Positions 1 through 5,632 of a DNA stretch of 13,267 nt are shown here, in pieces; position 1 is the stretch's first letter, and every line of letters begins with the position of its first letter. The position numbers were made by a program, and so were the translations under genes. Source of the stretch: Anaerolineaceae bacterium (lineage in GTDB: Bacteria; Chloroflexota; Anaerolineae; Anaerolineales; Villigracilaceae); the NCBI GenBank assembly GCA_009885445.1, contig VFKQ01000131.1, positions 1-13,267 of the forward strand, in the 5' to 3' direction. The notes below the pieces were generated by a model. The model was given only the letters and a program-made list of their open reading frames with translations. It made no database searches and was not told the origin of the DNA.

Positions 1-1261
1 AAACCTGCTCGGCGATCTCGCTTCGATTTTCGGCACCTTCGCCTGGATTCTCGCCGCCGGGAATGTTTTGCAAGGTGGAAATTTATCTGAAGAGTATGCG
101 ATTCCATTCACTCTGGCCGCGGCATGGTTTTATTGGAAGAGCATTGAGTCTCCACAGAAAAAACTTTATCCCATTTTGGTCGGCCTTACGCTGGGACTCA
201 ATATCCTCCTGCGCCCGAACAACATTGGGATGCATCTCGCCATTGTGATCGCCTTCGCATTGCAAGCATTCTTTGCGCGCGAGTTCGGTCTGCTGTTGAA
301 GCGCGCGCTCTTCGTCATTGAGGGACTCGCGCTCGTGCTCGTGCCTGTCCTGCTCTACTTCGCGGCGCGCGGCGCGTTGACCGAGATGTACAAAGTGGCC
401 ATCCTGTTCAACTTGCAATACAGCGACTCGCTGAGTCTCGCGCGCGTGCTCGGCGGAATCAAAGATGGCGCACTCGGCGTGGGCCTGCCCTTTGTGTTCC
501 TGGCCTGCCTCGGCTATCTGCTCGCCGCCATTGATTTCTTGCGCGGCAAATCCCCCTCGCGCGGATTCATCCTTTTGCTTCTGCTCGGCTGGCCCATCGA
601 AGCCGCACTGAGCACACTTTCGGGGCGCAACTATCCACACTATTTTATTTTGTGGGCGCCACACATGGGATTGTTGACGGCTTATCTGGTTTACAAAATT
701 TCAGGCTGGTTCCAATTCCGCATTGAAAAATATGCCGCACCGTTTCTCTTGGCGGGCCTGCTGATTTTTGTATTTGCCACGCGCACAACATGGCAGAATT
801 ACGGGCAGACTTTTACCACGTGGCGCACAAACCCCGCGCCACACATGAACCAGCCCTCCCCGCTGGCAGACTACATCCGCGAAAATACTTCGCCCGAAGA
901 CAAGGTGCTCATCTGGGGCTTTCGTCCCATTTTATATTTCTCGTCGGGACGCGAAGCGCCCGCGTCCTTTTTGCCCTATCCGCTCATCCACGTGGACACG
1001 CCGCTCGGCTACTCATGGGCGAATCAGTTCTATGAGCAACTCACTGCAAATCCGCCTGTGCTGATCGTGGACGTGGTCAACATCGAAACGGACCCGATTC
1101 CCTCGTTGGATGAGTCATTGCGCAAGACTCAGCGCAAGAGTCTGTTCAAGGGTTATGTGTATGCGCCGAATCTCCAGCAAGTCCTAGATTTTATTGCGGG
1201 TCATTATGTGCTGGTCGAAATGTTTGAGGGGAATGCGGTGTATCGTTTGATTGTTCCATGA
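1..1261 (+). CDS. GT-C (GT39-like) membrane glycosyltransferase, 5'-partial
   Basis: The frame is open from base 2 to the TGA at 1259-1261 (419 visible residues), so the true start lies left of the window; the TTG at 68 is internal. The visible part has about seven hydrophobic helices followed by a soluble C-terminal part (from about base 850). The order of loops and helices, a GGNLSEEYA segment near the start and a late VLIWGFRPILYFSSGR-type segment resemble integral-membrane GT-C enzymes of the GT39/ArnT/PMT kind, which move a sugar from a polyprenyl-phosphate carrier to an acceptor outside the membrane. The catalytic acidic motif of such enzymes sits in the first outer loop and is not visible here. 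The acceptor cannot be told. It could instead be an uncharacterised GT-C relative; the membrane-enzyme call is firm, the family moderate. Confidence 0.7.
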   Translation, partial: NLLGDLASIFGTFAWILAAGNVLQGGNLSEEYAIPFTLAAAWFYWKSIESPQKKLYPILVGLTLGLNILLRPNNIGMHLAIVIAFALQAFFAREFGLLLKRALFVIEGLALVLVPVLLYFAARGALTEMYKVAILFNLQYSDSLSLARVLGGIKDGALGVGLPFVFLACLGYLLAAIDFLRGKSPSRGFILLLLLGWPIEAALSTLSGRNYPHYFILWAPHMGLLTAYLVYKISGWFQFRIEKYAAPFLLAGLLIFVFATRTTWQNYGQTFTTWRTNPAPHMNQPSPLADYIRENTSPEDKVLIWGFRPILYFSSGREAPASFLPYPLIHVDTPLGYSWANQFYEQLTANPPVLIVDVVNIETDPIPSLDESLRKTQRKSLFKGYVYAPNLQQVLDFIAGHYVLVEMFEGNAVYRLIVP

Positions 1262-1317
1262 TTAAGATATTCACTTTGAATCCGCCAATCTACGCTACTC
1301 TTCGCGAAGAATTCATA

Positions 1318-1372
1318 AAAACGAAGTCTTGGTTTTTCCTTTGTGCTCCTTGGTGACCTTCGTGGTAAAAAT
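1318..1372. repeat. Degenerate intergenic short repeats
   Basis: In the gap between the glycosyltransferase and the regulator (1262-1465) I see no gene. Read on the minus strand, 1372-1318 contains CACGAAGG-, ACCAAGG- and CACAAAGG-like units, a degenerate form of a 9-bp spacer repeat (about CACGAAGGA). A related stretch, ACACGAAGTACACGAAGG, occurs in frame inside the gene at 5633-7282 (6065-6082). The rest of the gap shows only the dyad described separately. Confidence 0.4.
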
Positions 1373-1431
1373 TTTTCGGTGTAAACAACGGCCTTGTTTT
1401 GAATAGGGGGAAGCCGGGATTCGCATGTTGT

Positions 1432-1448
1432 AATTCAGTCACTGAATT
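1432..1448. promoter_or_regulatory. 17-bp dyad, candidate operator of the wHTH regulator
   Basis: AATTCAGT-C-ACTGAATT is a perfect inverted repeat with 8-bp arms around a single central base. It ends 17 bases before the preferred ATG (1466) of the winged-helix regulator. A symmetric site of this size and place is what a dimeric winged-helix protein would use for autoregulation. No convincing -35/-10 pair was found around it. The symmetry is seen; the operator role is inferred. Confidence 0.4.
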
Positions 1449-1465
1449 TTGGATTGAAAAATTAC

Positions 1466-1747
1466 ATGGAACCCCCTGAAACCACCCGCGAACTGACCCT
1501 GCTCGAACAAATCGAGAGCGACCCGAACGTCAACCAGTCCACGCTTGCCAGGCAGCTTGGCGTGGCGGTGGGCACGGTCAACTGGCATATTAAGCGCCTC
1601 ATCGAAAAAGGTTACGTCAAAGTCTCGCGCGACGAGCGCAAGAAACTGCGTTACATCATCACGCCCGAAGGCATCGCCCTGCGCGCCCGACTCCGCCCGC
1701 GTTCATGGATGCATCGTTATAACTGCGCCCCGCCCCTCGCGCAGTGA
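1466..1747 (+). pseudogene. Winged-helix (MarR-like) regulator, 3'-truncated
   Basis: Residues 1-76 from the ATG at 1466 (MEPPETTREL...) form a clean winged helix-turn-helix: helices around 9-35, recognition helix about 36-48 (VAVGTVNWHIKRLIEKGY) and wing about 51-65 ending at the TPEG segment. It resembles the short MarR-family regulators linked to exopolysaccharide loci, which usually continue with another helical region. Here homology stops after ...ALRARL (base 1693) and the last 17 codons before TGA 1745-1747 are the reverse complement of the FAD oxidoreductase fragment coming from the other side. The TTG at 1454 would add four residues (MKNY) and has no better support. The DNA-binding half may still fold, but the dimer/effector part is gone. 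Probably a broken gene. Confidence 0.65.
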
Positions 1748-1877
1748 CGGTGAGTCCCTCTTTTTTGGCGCGCAGAAACGCCGCGTGAATATCCTCCACG
1801 TTGCGCGCGCGGACGACGTACGATTGCGCGATGAGCGAGTGGCCGAAGTTATCGATGGTTGTGAAGGTGGGTTGCAT
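1689..1877 (-). pseudogene. DprE1-like FAD-dependent oxidoreductase, N-terminal fragment
   Basis: From ATG 1877 the minus strand encodes MQPTFTTIDNFGHSLIAQ... and then VTARGAGRSYNDASMNAGGV (residues 44-63). ARGxGRSYxDxxxNxGG is the FAD-pyrophosphate-binding start of the VAO/PCMH flavoprotein fold as in DprE1 (decaprenylphosphoryl-ribose 2'-oxidase). Full proteins exceed 400 residues; here similarity ends at V63 (base 1689) and the frame runs a further nine codons into antisense regulator sequence before a stop at 1659. A GTG at 1913 overlaps the TGA of the upstream gene by 4 bases (GTGA) and could be the start, but the 12 residues it adds come from a CCAACCTT-type spacer, so the ATG is preferred. 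Non-functional as an oxidoreductase. It is the last gene of a minus-strand set that begins with the SDR gene. Confidence 0.65.
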
Positions 1878-1909
1878 GTTGGGATGGTTTAAGGTTGGAA
1901 GGTTGTGTT

Positions 1910-2257
1910 TCACTGTATGAATATATATCCCACATTTCCTAATATAGCCATTGACATGAGCGCGATTCCAAAGAATGTATAGAATGAGTTTGCGTACCCA
2001 AGCCCTGAATCATTGAATGGGCCTAATTTAGAAAGGAGATAACCTGTGCCACGATCAAAGCGAAGCAAGGTTTCGGCTGGCGTCAAATAAATTGCCAAAC
2101 CTAGAATGAAGATTACAAGGGTGATACCTATTGATGGTATGGAAGTTCCTTTTGCAATGAACAGAAACTTTACTACGGTGAGAAAGGCAGTAAGTGCATA
2201 AATAGAAATCGAAACTCTGCATACAAATGTTTTTCTATCAATATCCTTTTTTCCCAT
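1910..2257 (-). CDS. Small membrane protein, three predicted helices, function unknown
   Basis: A 115-residue protein that I do not recognise. It starts MGKKDIDRK, and hydrophobic stretches at about residues 15-35, 41-59 and 90-113 look like three membrane helices; the loop at 60-85 carries charged and Gly residues (RFDRGTGYLL). The start at 2257 has an AGAGG-like ribosome site a few bases upstream on the minus strand. Base composition is unlike its neighbours: I count 120 G+C in 1921-2220 (40%), while flanking genes run near 55-60%. It lies between the SDR gene and the FAD-oxidoreductase fragment in the same direction, so it could be a partner of that pair, but low GC also fits a recent arrival. 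Confidence 0.6.
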   Translation of the reverse strand: MGKKDIDRKTFVCRVSISIYALTAFLTVVKFLFIAKGTSIPSIGITLVIFILGLAIYLTPAETLLRFDRGTGYLLSKLGPFNDSGLGYANSFYTFFGIALMSMAILGNVGYIFIQ

Positions 2258-2292
2258 AAGGCCTCTTGTATTTCAACTTTCCAACCTGCAAC

Positions 2293-2310
2293 TTGAATTT
2301 AGAAATTCAA
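2293..2310. repeat. Small inverted repeat over the SDR stop codon
   Basis: TTGAATTT-AG-AAATTCAA has perfect 8-bp arms and a 2-base loop, and covers the minus-strand TAA of the SDR gene (2301-2299). It has no T run after it, so it is not a classical terminator. The short gap just beyond (2258-2291) holds a CCAACCTGCAACTTG-type spacer. Confidence 0.35.
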
Positions 2311-3078
2311 CCGTCTAAAAATCACGGACGGCGTGTGCTTGATGGCTAGCATGATCCAACGCCAGATGGGGGCGGTGTAGACGGTTTGCTTGCGGCGTTT
2401 GATGGCTTTGAAAATATCGTCCGCGGCGCGCTCGGGGGGGATGGTGAAGGGCGTGGCACCTTGCGCGGCGGCGACCATGTCTGTGTCCATGAAACCGGGG
2501 ATGACCGTCAACACATGTACGCCGTGACGGGTGAAGCGGTTGCGCAGGGCTTCGAGATAGGTCGTCAGCGCGGCCTTCGAGGAGTTGTAGCCTGGGTTGC
2601 CGATGCGTCCACGGTCACCGGCGACGGAGGATACGCCGACGATGTGTCCGCCGCGGGCTTCTTTGAACAAGTCCGCTACTGGGGCGAGCCAGGCAATTGC
2701 GCCGAGGGTGTTCGTCTCGAACATTTTAATGTCGTCCGTGGCGTTTAGTTTTTGTAGGCCGGGCGGAAAGTTGACGCCAGCGACAAAGATGAAGAGGTCT
2801 AACCCGCCCAGGTCGGTGATGATCCGTTTTAGTAGCGCTGGGACCTTGTCGTAGGCGGTCACGTCGTGTTCGTAGGCGAGGGCATGGGAGGCGCCATCCG
2901 AATTAATAAAGGTGCATAGCTCGGTGAGCAATTTTTTTCGGCGGGCCAGTAGTGCGACGGTGTAGCCTTCGCGGGTTAATTTCTTTGCCAGCGCCGCGCC
3001 CAGTCCGCTGGATGCGCCGACGAGGATGGCGCGTTTGCGCGGATGCAGGGGCGTGGCGGGTTTTGAAGACGATTGCAT
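2299..3078 (-). CDS. SDR-family oxidoreductase, DprE2-like
   Basis: 259 residues from ATG 3078, chosen because AAGGTG lies 6 bases upstream; a frame extension to 3198 would add 40 unconserved residues. It is a classical short-chain dehydrogenase: nucleotide-binding VGASSGLG (residues 20-27), VAG near 99-101 in place of NNAG, Asn123, Ser150/151 and the catalytic YNSSK (Tyr164, Lys168), then PGFMDTDM (194-201) closing the NAD(P) site. SSVAGDRGR followed by the YxxxK segment resembles DprE2, which reduces the 2'-keto intermediate made by DprE1 to give polyprenyl-phospho-arabinose. The DprE1-like fragment downstream on the same strand supports this pairing, although that partner is now broken. 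Substrate is inferred; the SDR call is firm. Confidence 0.85.
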   Translation of the reverse strand: MQSSSKPATPLHPRKRAILVGASSGLGAALAKKLTREGYTVALLARRKKLLTELCTFINSDGASHALAYEHDVTAYDKVPALLKRIITDLGGLDLFIFVAGVNFPPGLQKLNATDDIKMFETNTLGAIAWLAPVADLFKEARGGHIVGVSSVAGDRGRIGNPGYNSSKAALTTYLEALRNRFTRHGVHVLTVIPGFMDTDMVAAAQGATPFTIPPERAADDIFKAIKRRKQTVYTAPIWRWIMLAIKHTPSVIFRRLNF

Positions 3079-3147
3079 TTCGTTCACCTTGTAGTTTTGG
3101 GATGTGCGAGGCATTCTAACATAGTCCCATATTGGCAAAAATAACCG

Positions 3148-3153
3148 TATAAT
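3148..3153 (+). promoter_or_regulatory. Candidate -10 box (TATAAT) of the GGDEF gene
   Basis: A perfect TATAAT lies 45 bases before the ATG at 3199 in the divergent gap between the SDR and cyclase genes. No good -35 hexamer is present at 16-18 bases upstream, so this is a weak call based on the -10 alone. No Shine-Dalgarno sequence is visible before 3199. Confidence 0.3.
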
Positions 3154-3198
3154 GGGCGCAGTGGCCACCCAATTATTCCTTTCGTTATCCTTTTTCAT

Positions 3199-4467
3199 AT
3201 GACAGAATCACGCATTGACATTTTAAGCGAAGCCCGCCGCTCATTGGAAGAGATCGGCATTGACCCGAATGACCGCCATGAATTGATTCGTCTGCTCGAT
3301 ATTCTCTTGGTGGCCATTGAAAAGGCTGAAGTCACTACTGAAAGTAGCGCACTGGCGACTTCGCTTGCCGCCAGCCCGGTTTCGAGCCAGGCCTTGTTGA
3401 CGTTTTTAAAACAACAGTCTGCAGAACTAAACACCCTGCGCAAACTCAGCCTGCACCTGACCTCCAGCCTCGACATGTCCACGGTGCTGAATGCGGTGGT
3501 GCGCGAGGCCATGGGCATCGTCCAAAATGCCCATAACACCCATATTTTTTTATATAAGAATCGAAAATTGGAATTTGGCGCGGCGATACAATCTGATGGC
3601 ACGGCCACACAGGTGACCATGCCGCGCCGAAACGGCCTCACTTACACGGTGGCGCGGCGCGCCGAAATTGTGGCTGTGGAGGACATGCAGACGCATCCGC
3701 TGTTTGCTCCTGTTTACGGCTCCACGCCAACGACCTGGGGCTTTGGTTCCATCATCGGTATTCCCTTGAAGATAGACGACAATGTAGTGGGGGTGATGAA
3801 TCTGGCGCGCACGATCAGCGGGCCTTTTTCTGATTCTGAAACCCGCTTGCTCAGTTTGCTGGCCGATCAGGCGGCGCTGTCCATTTCGAACGCCAGCCTG
3901 CATCAGGAAATACAAGACAAAGCCTACAGCGACATGCTCACCGGTTTGCCCAACCGCCGCGCGTTGGACGAGCGTCTCGAAAAGGAATTTAGCGAAGCGC
4001 GCCGCACGGGCGAACCCTTCTCTGTGGTAATGATGGACCTGGACGGTTTTAAAGCTGTCAACGATACCTACGGCCATGTGCTTGGCGACGAAGTATTGCG
4101 CCTGTTCTTTAATCATATTGCCGAGGGCATCCGCGCCAGTGACTTTCTGGCCCGGTATGGCGGCGACGAATTGTGTTTAATTATGGGGCAGACCAACCTG
4201 CAAACTGCACTGGCCGTGGCTGGCAAAATTACCGAGAATATGAAAAACTTTCTGTTCAACGCTCCGGATGGAAAACAGATTTCCCTGGGACTTTCAGGCG
4301 GAGTTGCTGTTTACCCTGATAATGCCAGCACCGCCTCAGACCTTCTGCGCGCCGCAGACGAGGCTCTCTATCGCGCCAAGCGCCACGAGCGCGGAAATTT
4401 CCTCGCCGCCAAAAAATTGACCGGCCCGCTTCCGTCGATCACCCTTCCGCCGTTTGAAAATAAATGA
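3199..4467 (+). CDS. GAF-GGDEF diguanylate cyclase
   Basis: 422 residues. Residues 1-80 are a helical N-terminal region without a membrane segment, 85-235 a GAF sensor domain (IIGIPLKIDDNVVGVMNLAR core), then a linker helix and a GGDEF domain at 243-405. The domain makes c-di-GMP from two GTP. It has the metal/base residues of MDLDGFKAVND (D280, N288, D289), the product-inhibition RxxD site (RASD, 312-315) exactly five residues before the active loop, and the signature written as GGDEL (321-325) with Leu in place of Phe. The last position is not a catalytic carboxylate, so activity is likely. A soluble sensor: the ligand of the GAF domain is unknown. It is divergently transcribed from the SDR gene and followed by a palindromic repeat element. 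Confidence 0.9.
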   Translation: MTESRIDILSEARRSLEEIGIDPNDRHELIRLLDILLVAIEKAEVTTESSALATSLAASPVSSQALLTFLKQQSAELNTLRKLSLHLTSSLDMSTVLNAVVREAMGIVQNAHNTHIFLYKNRKLEFGAAIQSDGTATQVTMPRRNGLTYTVARRAEIVAVEDMQTHPLFAPVYGSTPTTWGFGSIIGIPLKIDDNVVGVMNLARTISGPFSDSETRLLSLLADQAALSISNASLHQEIQDKAYSDMLTGLPNRRALDERLEKEFSEARRTGEPFSVVMMDLDGFKAVNDTYGHVLGDEVLRLFFNHIAEGIRASDFLARYGGDELCLIMGQTNLQTALAVAGKITENMKNFLFNAPDGKQISLGLSGGVAVYPDNASTASDLLRAADEALYRAKRHERGNFLAAKKLTGPLPSITLPPFENK

Positions 4468-4490
4468 ATCACTCACCTTAAGCAGATTCC

Positions 4491-4600
4491 CGTCGTTGCG
4501 AGGGTGTACTCGCCCGCGATGTCCTGAGCCTGTCGAAGGGAAGCAATCTCGTGTTCGACGGGGAGATTGCTTCGTCGGGAGTAGCCTCCTCGCAATGACG
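4491..4600. repeat. Palindromic MITE-like element, copy 1, with nested 24-bp repeat
   Basis: A 110-base inverted repeat: CGTCGTTGCGAGG at the left end pairs with CCTCGCAATGACG at the right (one G-T mismatch), and inner AAGCAATCTC (4541-4550) pairs with GAGATTGCTT (4563-4572). Compared with copy 2 (7341-7428), its left arm carries an extra 24 bases at 4517-4540 containing GTCCTGAGCCTGTCGAAGGG, itself a short repeat I recall from many bacterial genomes. It has no coding capacity and lies between the cyclase and lipid kinase genes, where the folded RNA could also attenuate read-through. Confidence 0.75.
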
Positions 4601-4640
4601 GATGTACTGTAGTAAAAAAAAATATGACAAGGAGCCTCAC

Positions 4641-5564
4641 ATGCCACGTAAAGTGAAACTGATTCTCAACCCCATGGCCGACATGGGCAACGCCTGGAAG
4701 GTGGCCCGCGACCTGCGCTCCATTGTGCAGGAATTCAAAGGCGACGTTTCGTGGAGCGGCACGGTCTACCCCACGCACGCCACCGAACTTGCAAAACAGG
4801 CGGCTGAAGAAGGTTGCGACATGATCATCGCCCTCGGCGGCGACGGCACTGTGCATGAGGTCATCAACGGGCTGATGCAGATTCCCGAAAATAAGCGCCC
4901 GATTCTCGGCGTTGTGCCGATTGGTTCTGGCAACGACTTTGCCTACGCCATCGGCGTGCCCAAAAAAGCGGACGTGGCCCTCGTCCACGCGCTGAATGCG
5001 CAAAATGTTTCCGCGATAGACATGGGCCTGCTCACCGACGAACATGGCCGCACAGAATATTTCGACAACACCCTCGGCATGGGCTTCGACTCGGTCGTCA
5101 CCATTCGCTCGCACAAACTACCCATCTTGCGCGGCTTCGTCATGTACCTCGCCGCCGTCATCCAAACTATTTTGCTTAATCACAATCCCATTCGCGTGAA
5201 ATATGAAACCGACCGCGAAACCTGGGAAGACGACACAATGATGACCACCGTCTGCAACGGTCCGCGTGAAGGCGGCGGATTCATGATCTCGCCCGACTCA
5301 AAAAACGATGACGGCGAAATGCAATTCCTCACCGTCAAAAAAGTTTCGCGCCTCACCATGTTCCGCCTCGTGCCCGAATTTATGAAAGGCACGCACCTGC
5401 GCTTCAAACAAACCCGCCTGAGCACCTTCAAAAAAATGCGCATGACCTCCAACGCCCCGCTCTACATCCACGCCGACGGCGAAATTTTTTCCAACTTCGG
5501 CAGTAACATCCGCGACATCACCGTCGAAGTTTTGCCGAAAGCGCTGAAGGTTGTGCGTGGGTAA
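4641..5564 (+). CDS. YegS/BmrU/DagK-type lipid kinase (diacylglycerol kinase catalytic fold)
   Basis: 307 residues from ATG 4641, fixed by AAGGAG at 4629-4634 with a 6-base spacer; the ATG at 4602 is upstream of this site and is rejected. The protein has the complete signature of the family that phosphorylates diacylglycerol or related lipids with ATP: ILNPMA near the N-terminus, GGDGTVHEVINGL (66-78), the GSGNDFA loop (95-101), LGMGFD (145-150), and the C-terminal HADGE (278-281) metal/phosphate segment. Length is normal. It would act at the inner face of the membrane to recycle diacylglycerol into phospholipid synthesis. The exact lipid is not deducible, so no gene symbol is given. The stop codon TAA is contributed by the first unit of an 8-bp repeat. 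Confidence 0.9.
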   Translation: MPRKVKLILNPMADMGNAWKVARDLRSIVQEFKGDVSWSGTVYPTHATELAKQAAEEGCDMIIALGGDGTVHEVINGLMQIPENKRPILGVVPIGSGNDFAYAIGVPKKADVALVHALNAQNVSAIDMGLLTDEHGRTEYFDNTLGMGFDSVVTIRSHKLPILRGFVMYLAAVIQTILLNHNPIRVKYETDRETWEDDTMMTTVCNGPREGGGFMISPDSKNDDGEMQFLTVKKVSRLTMFRLVPEFMKGTHLRFKQTRLSTFKKMRMTSNAPLYIHADGEIFSNFGSNIRDITVEVLPKALKVVRG

Positions 5565-5624
5565 ACAGGTACACAAGTAAACACGTACACACGTGTCCAC
5601 CTGTTTACCTGTCTACGTGTGTAC
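5561..5624. repeat. 8-bp tandem repeat block A: four direct then four inverted units
   Basis: Eight consecutive octamers fill most of the 68-base gap between the kinase and the XPB-like gene. Four read GTAAACAG, GTACACAA, GTAAACAC, GTACACAC. The next four (GTGTCCAC, CTGTTTAC, CTGTCTAC, GTGTGTAC) are the same kind of unit in reverse complement, so the block can fold on itself. The first unit supplies the kinase stop codon (gTAA). The following gene starts 9 bases after the block with no Shine-Dalgarno sequence. Confidence 0.8.
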
Positions 5625-5632
5625 TCCCTCCC

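Noticed and set aside
83..664. Long minus-strand open frame (193 codons) under the glycosyltransferase
   Set aside because: It is antisense to a clear membrane protein, its translation is rich in Glu, Gln, Arg and His as expected for a shadow frame, and it matches no family I know.
3079..3198. N-terminal extension of the SDR to 3198
   Set aside because: The 40 added residues lack SDR similarity, would overlap the divergent promoter region, and the AAGGTG site supports the start at 3078.
3550..4116. Minus-strand open frame of 188 codons inside the GAF-GGDEF gene
   Set aside because: It lies opposite conserved GGDEF motifs and has no recognisable domain or ribosome site.
4602..4640. Upstream ATG for the lipid kinase (adding 13 residues)
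   Set aside because: The AAGGAG at 4629-4634 lies within it, correctly spaced for ATG 4641, and the extra residues overlap the end of the repeat element.
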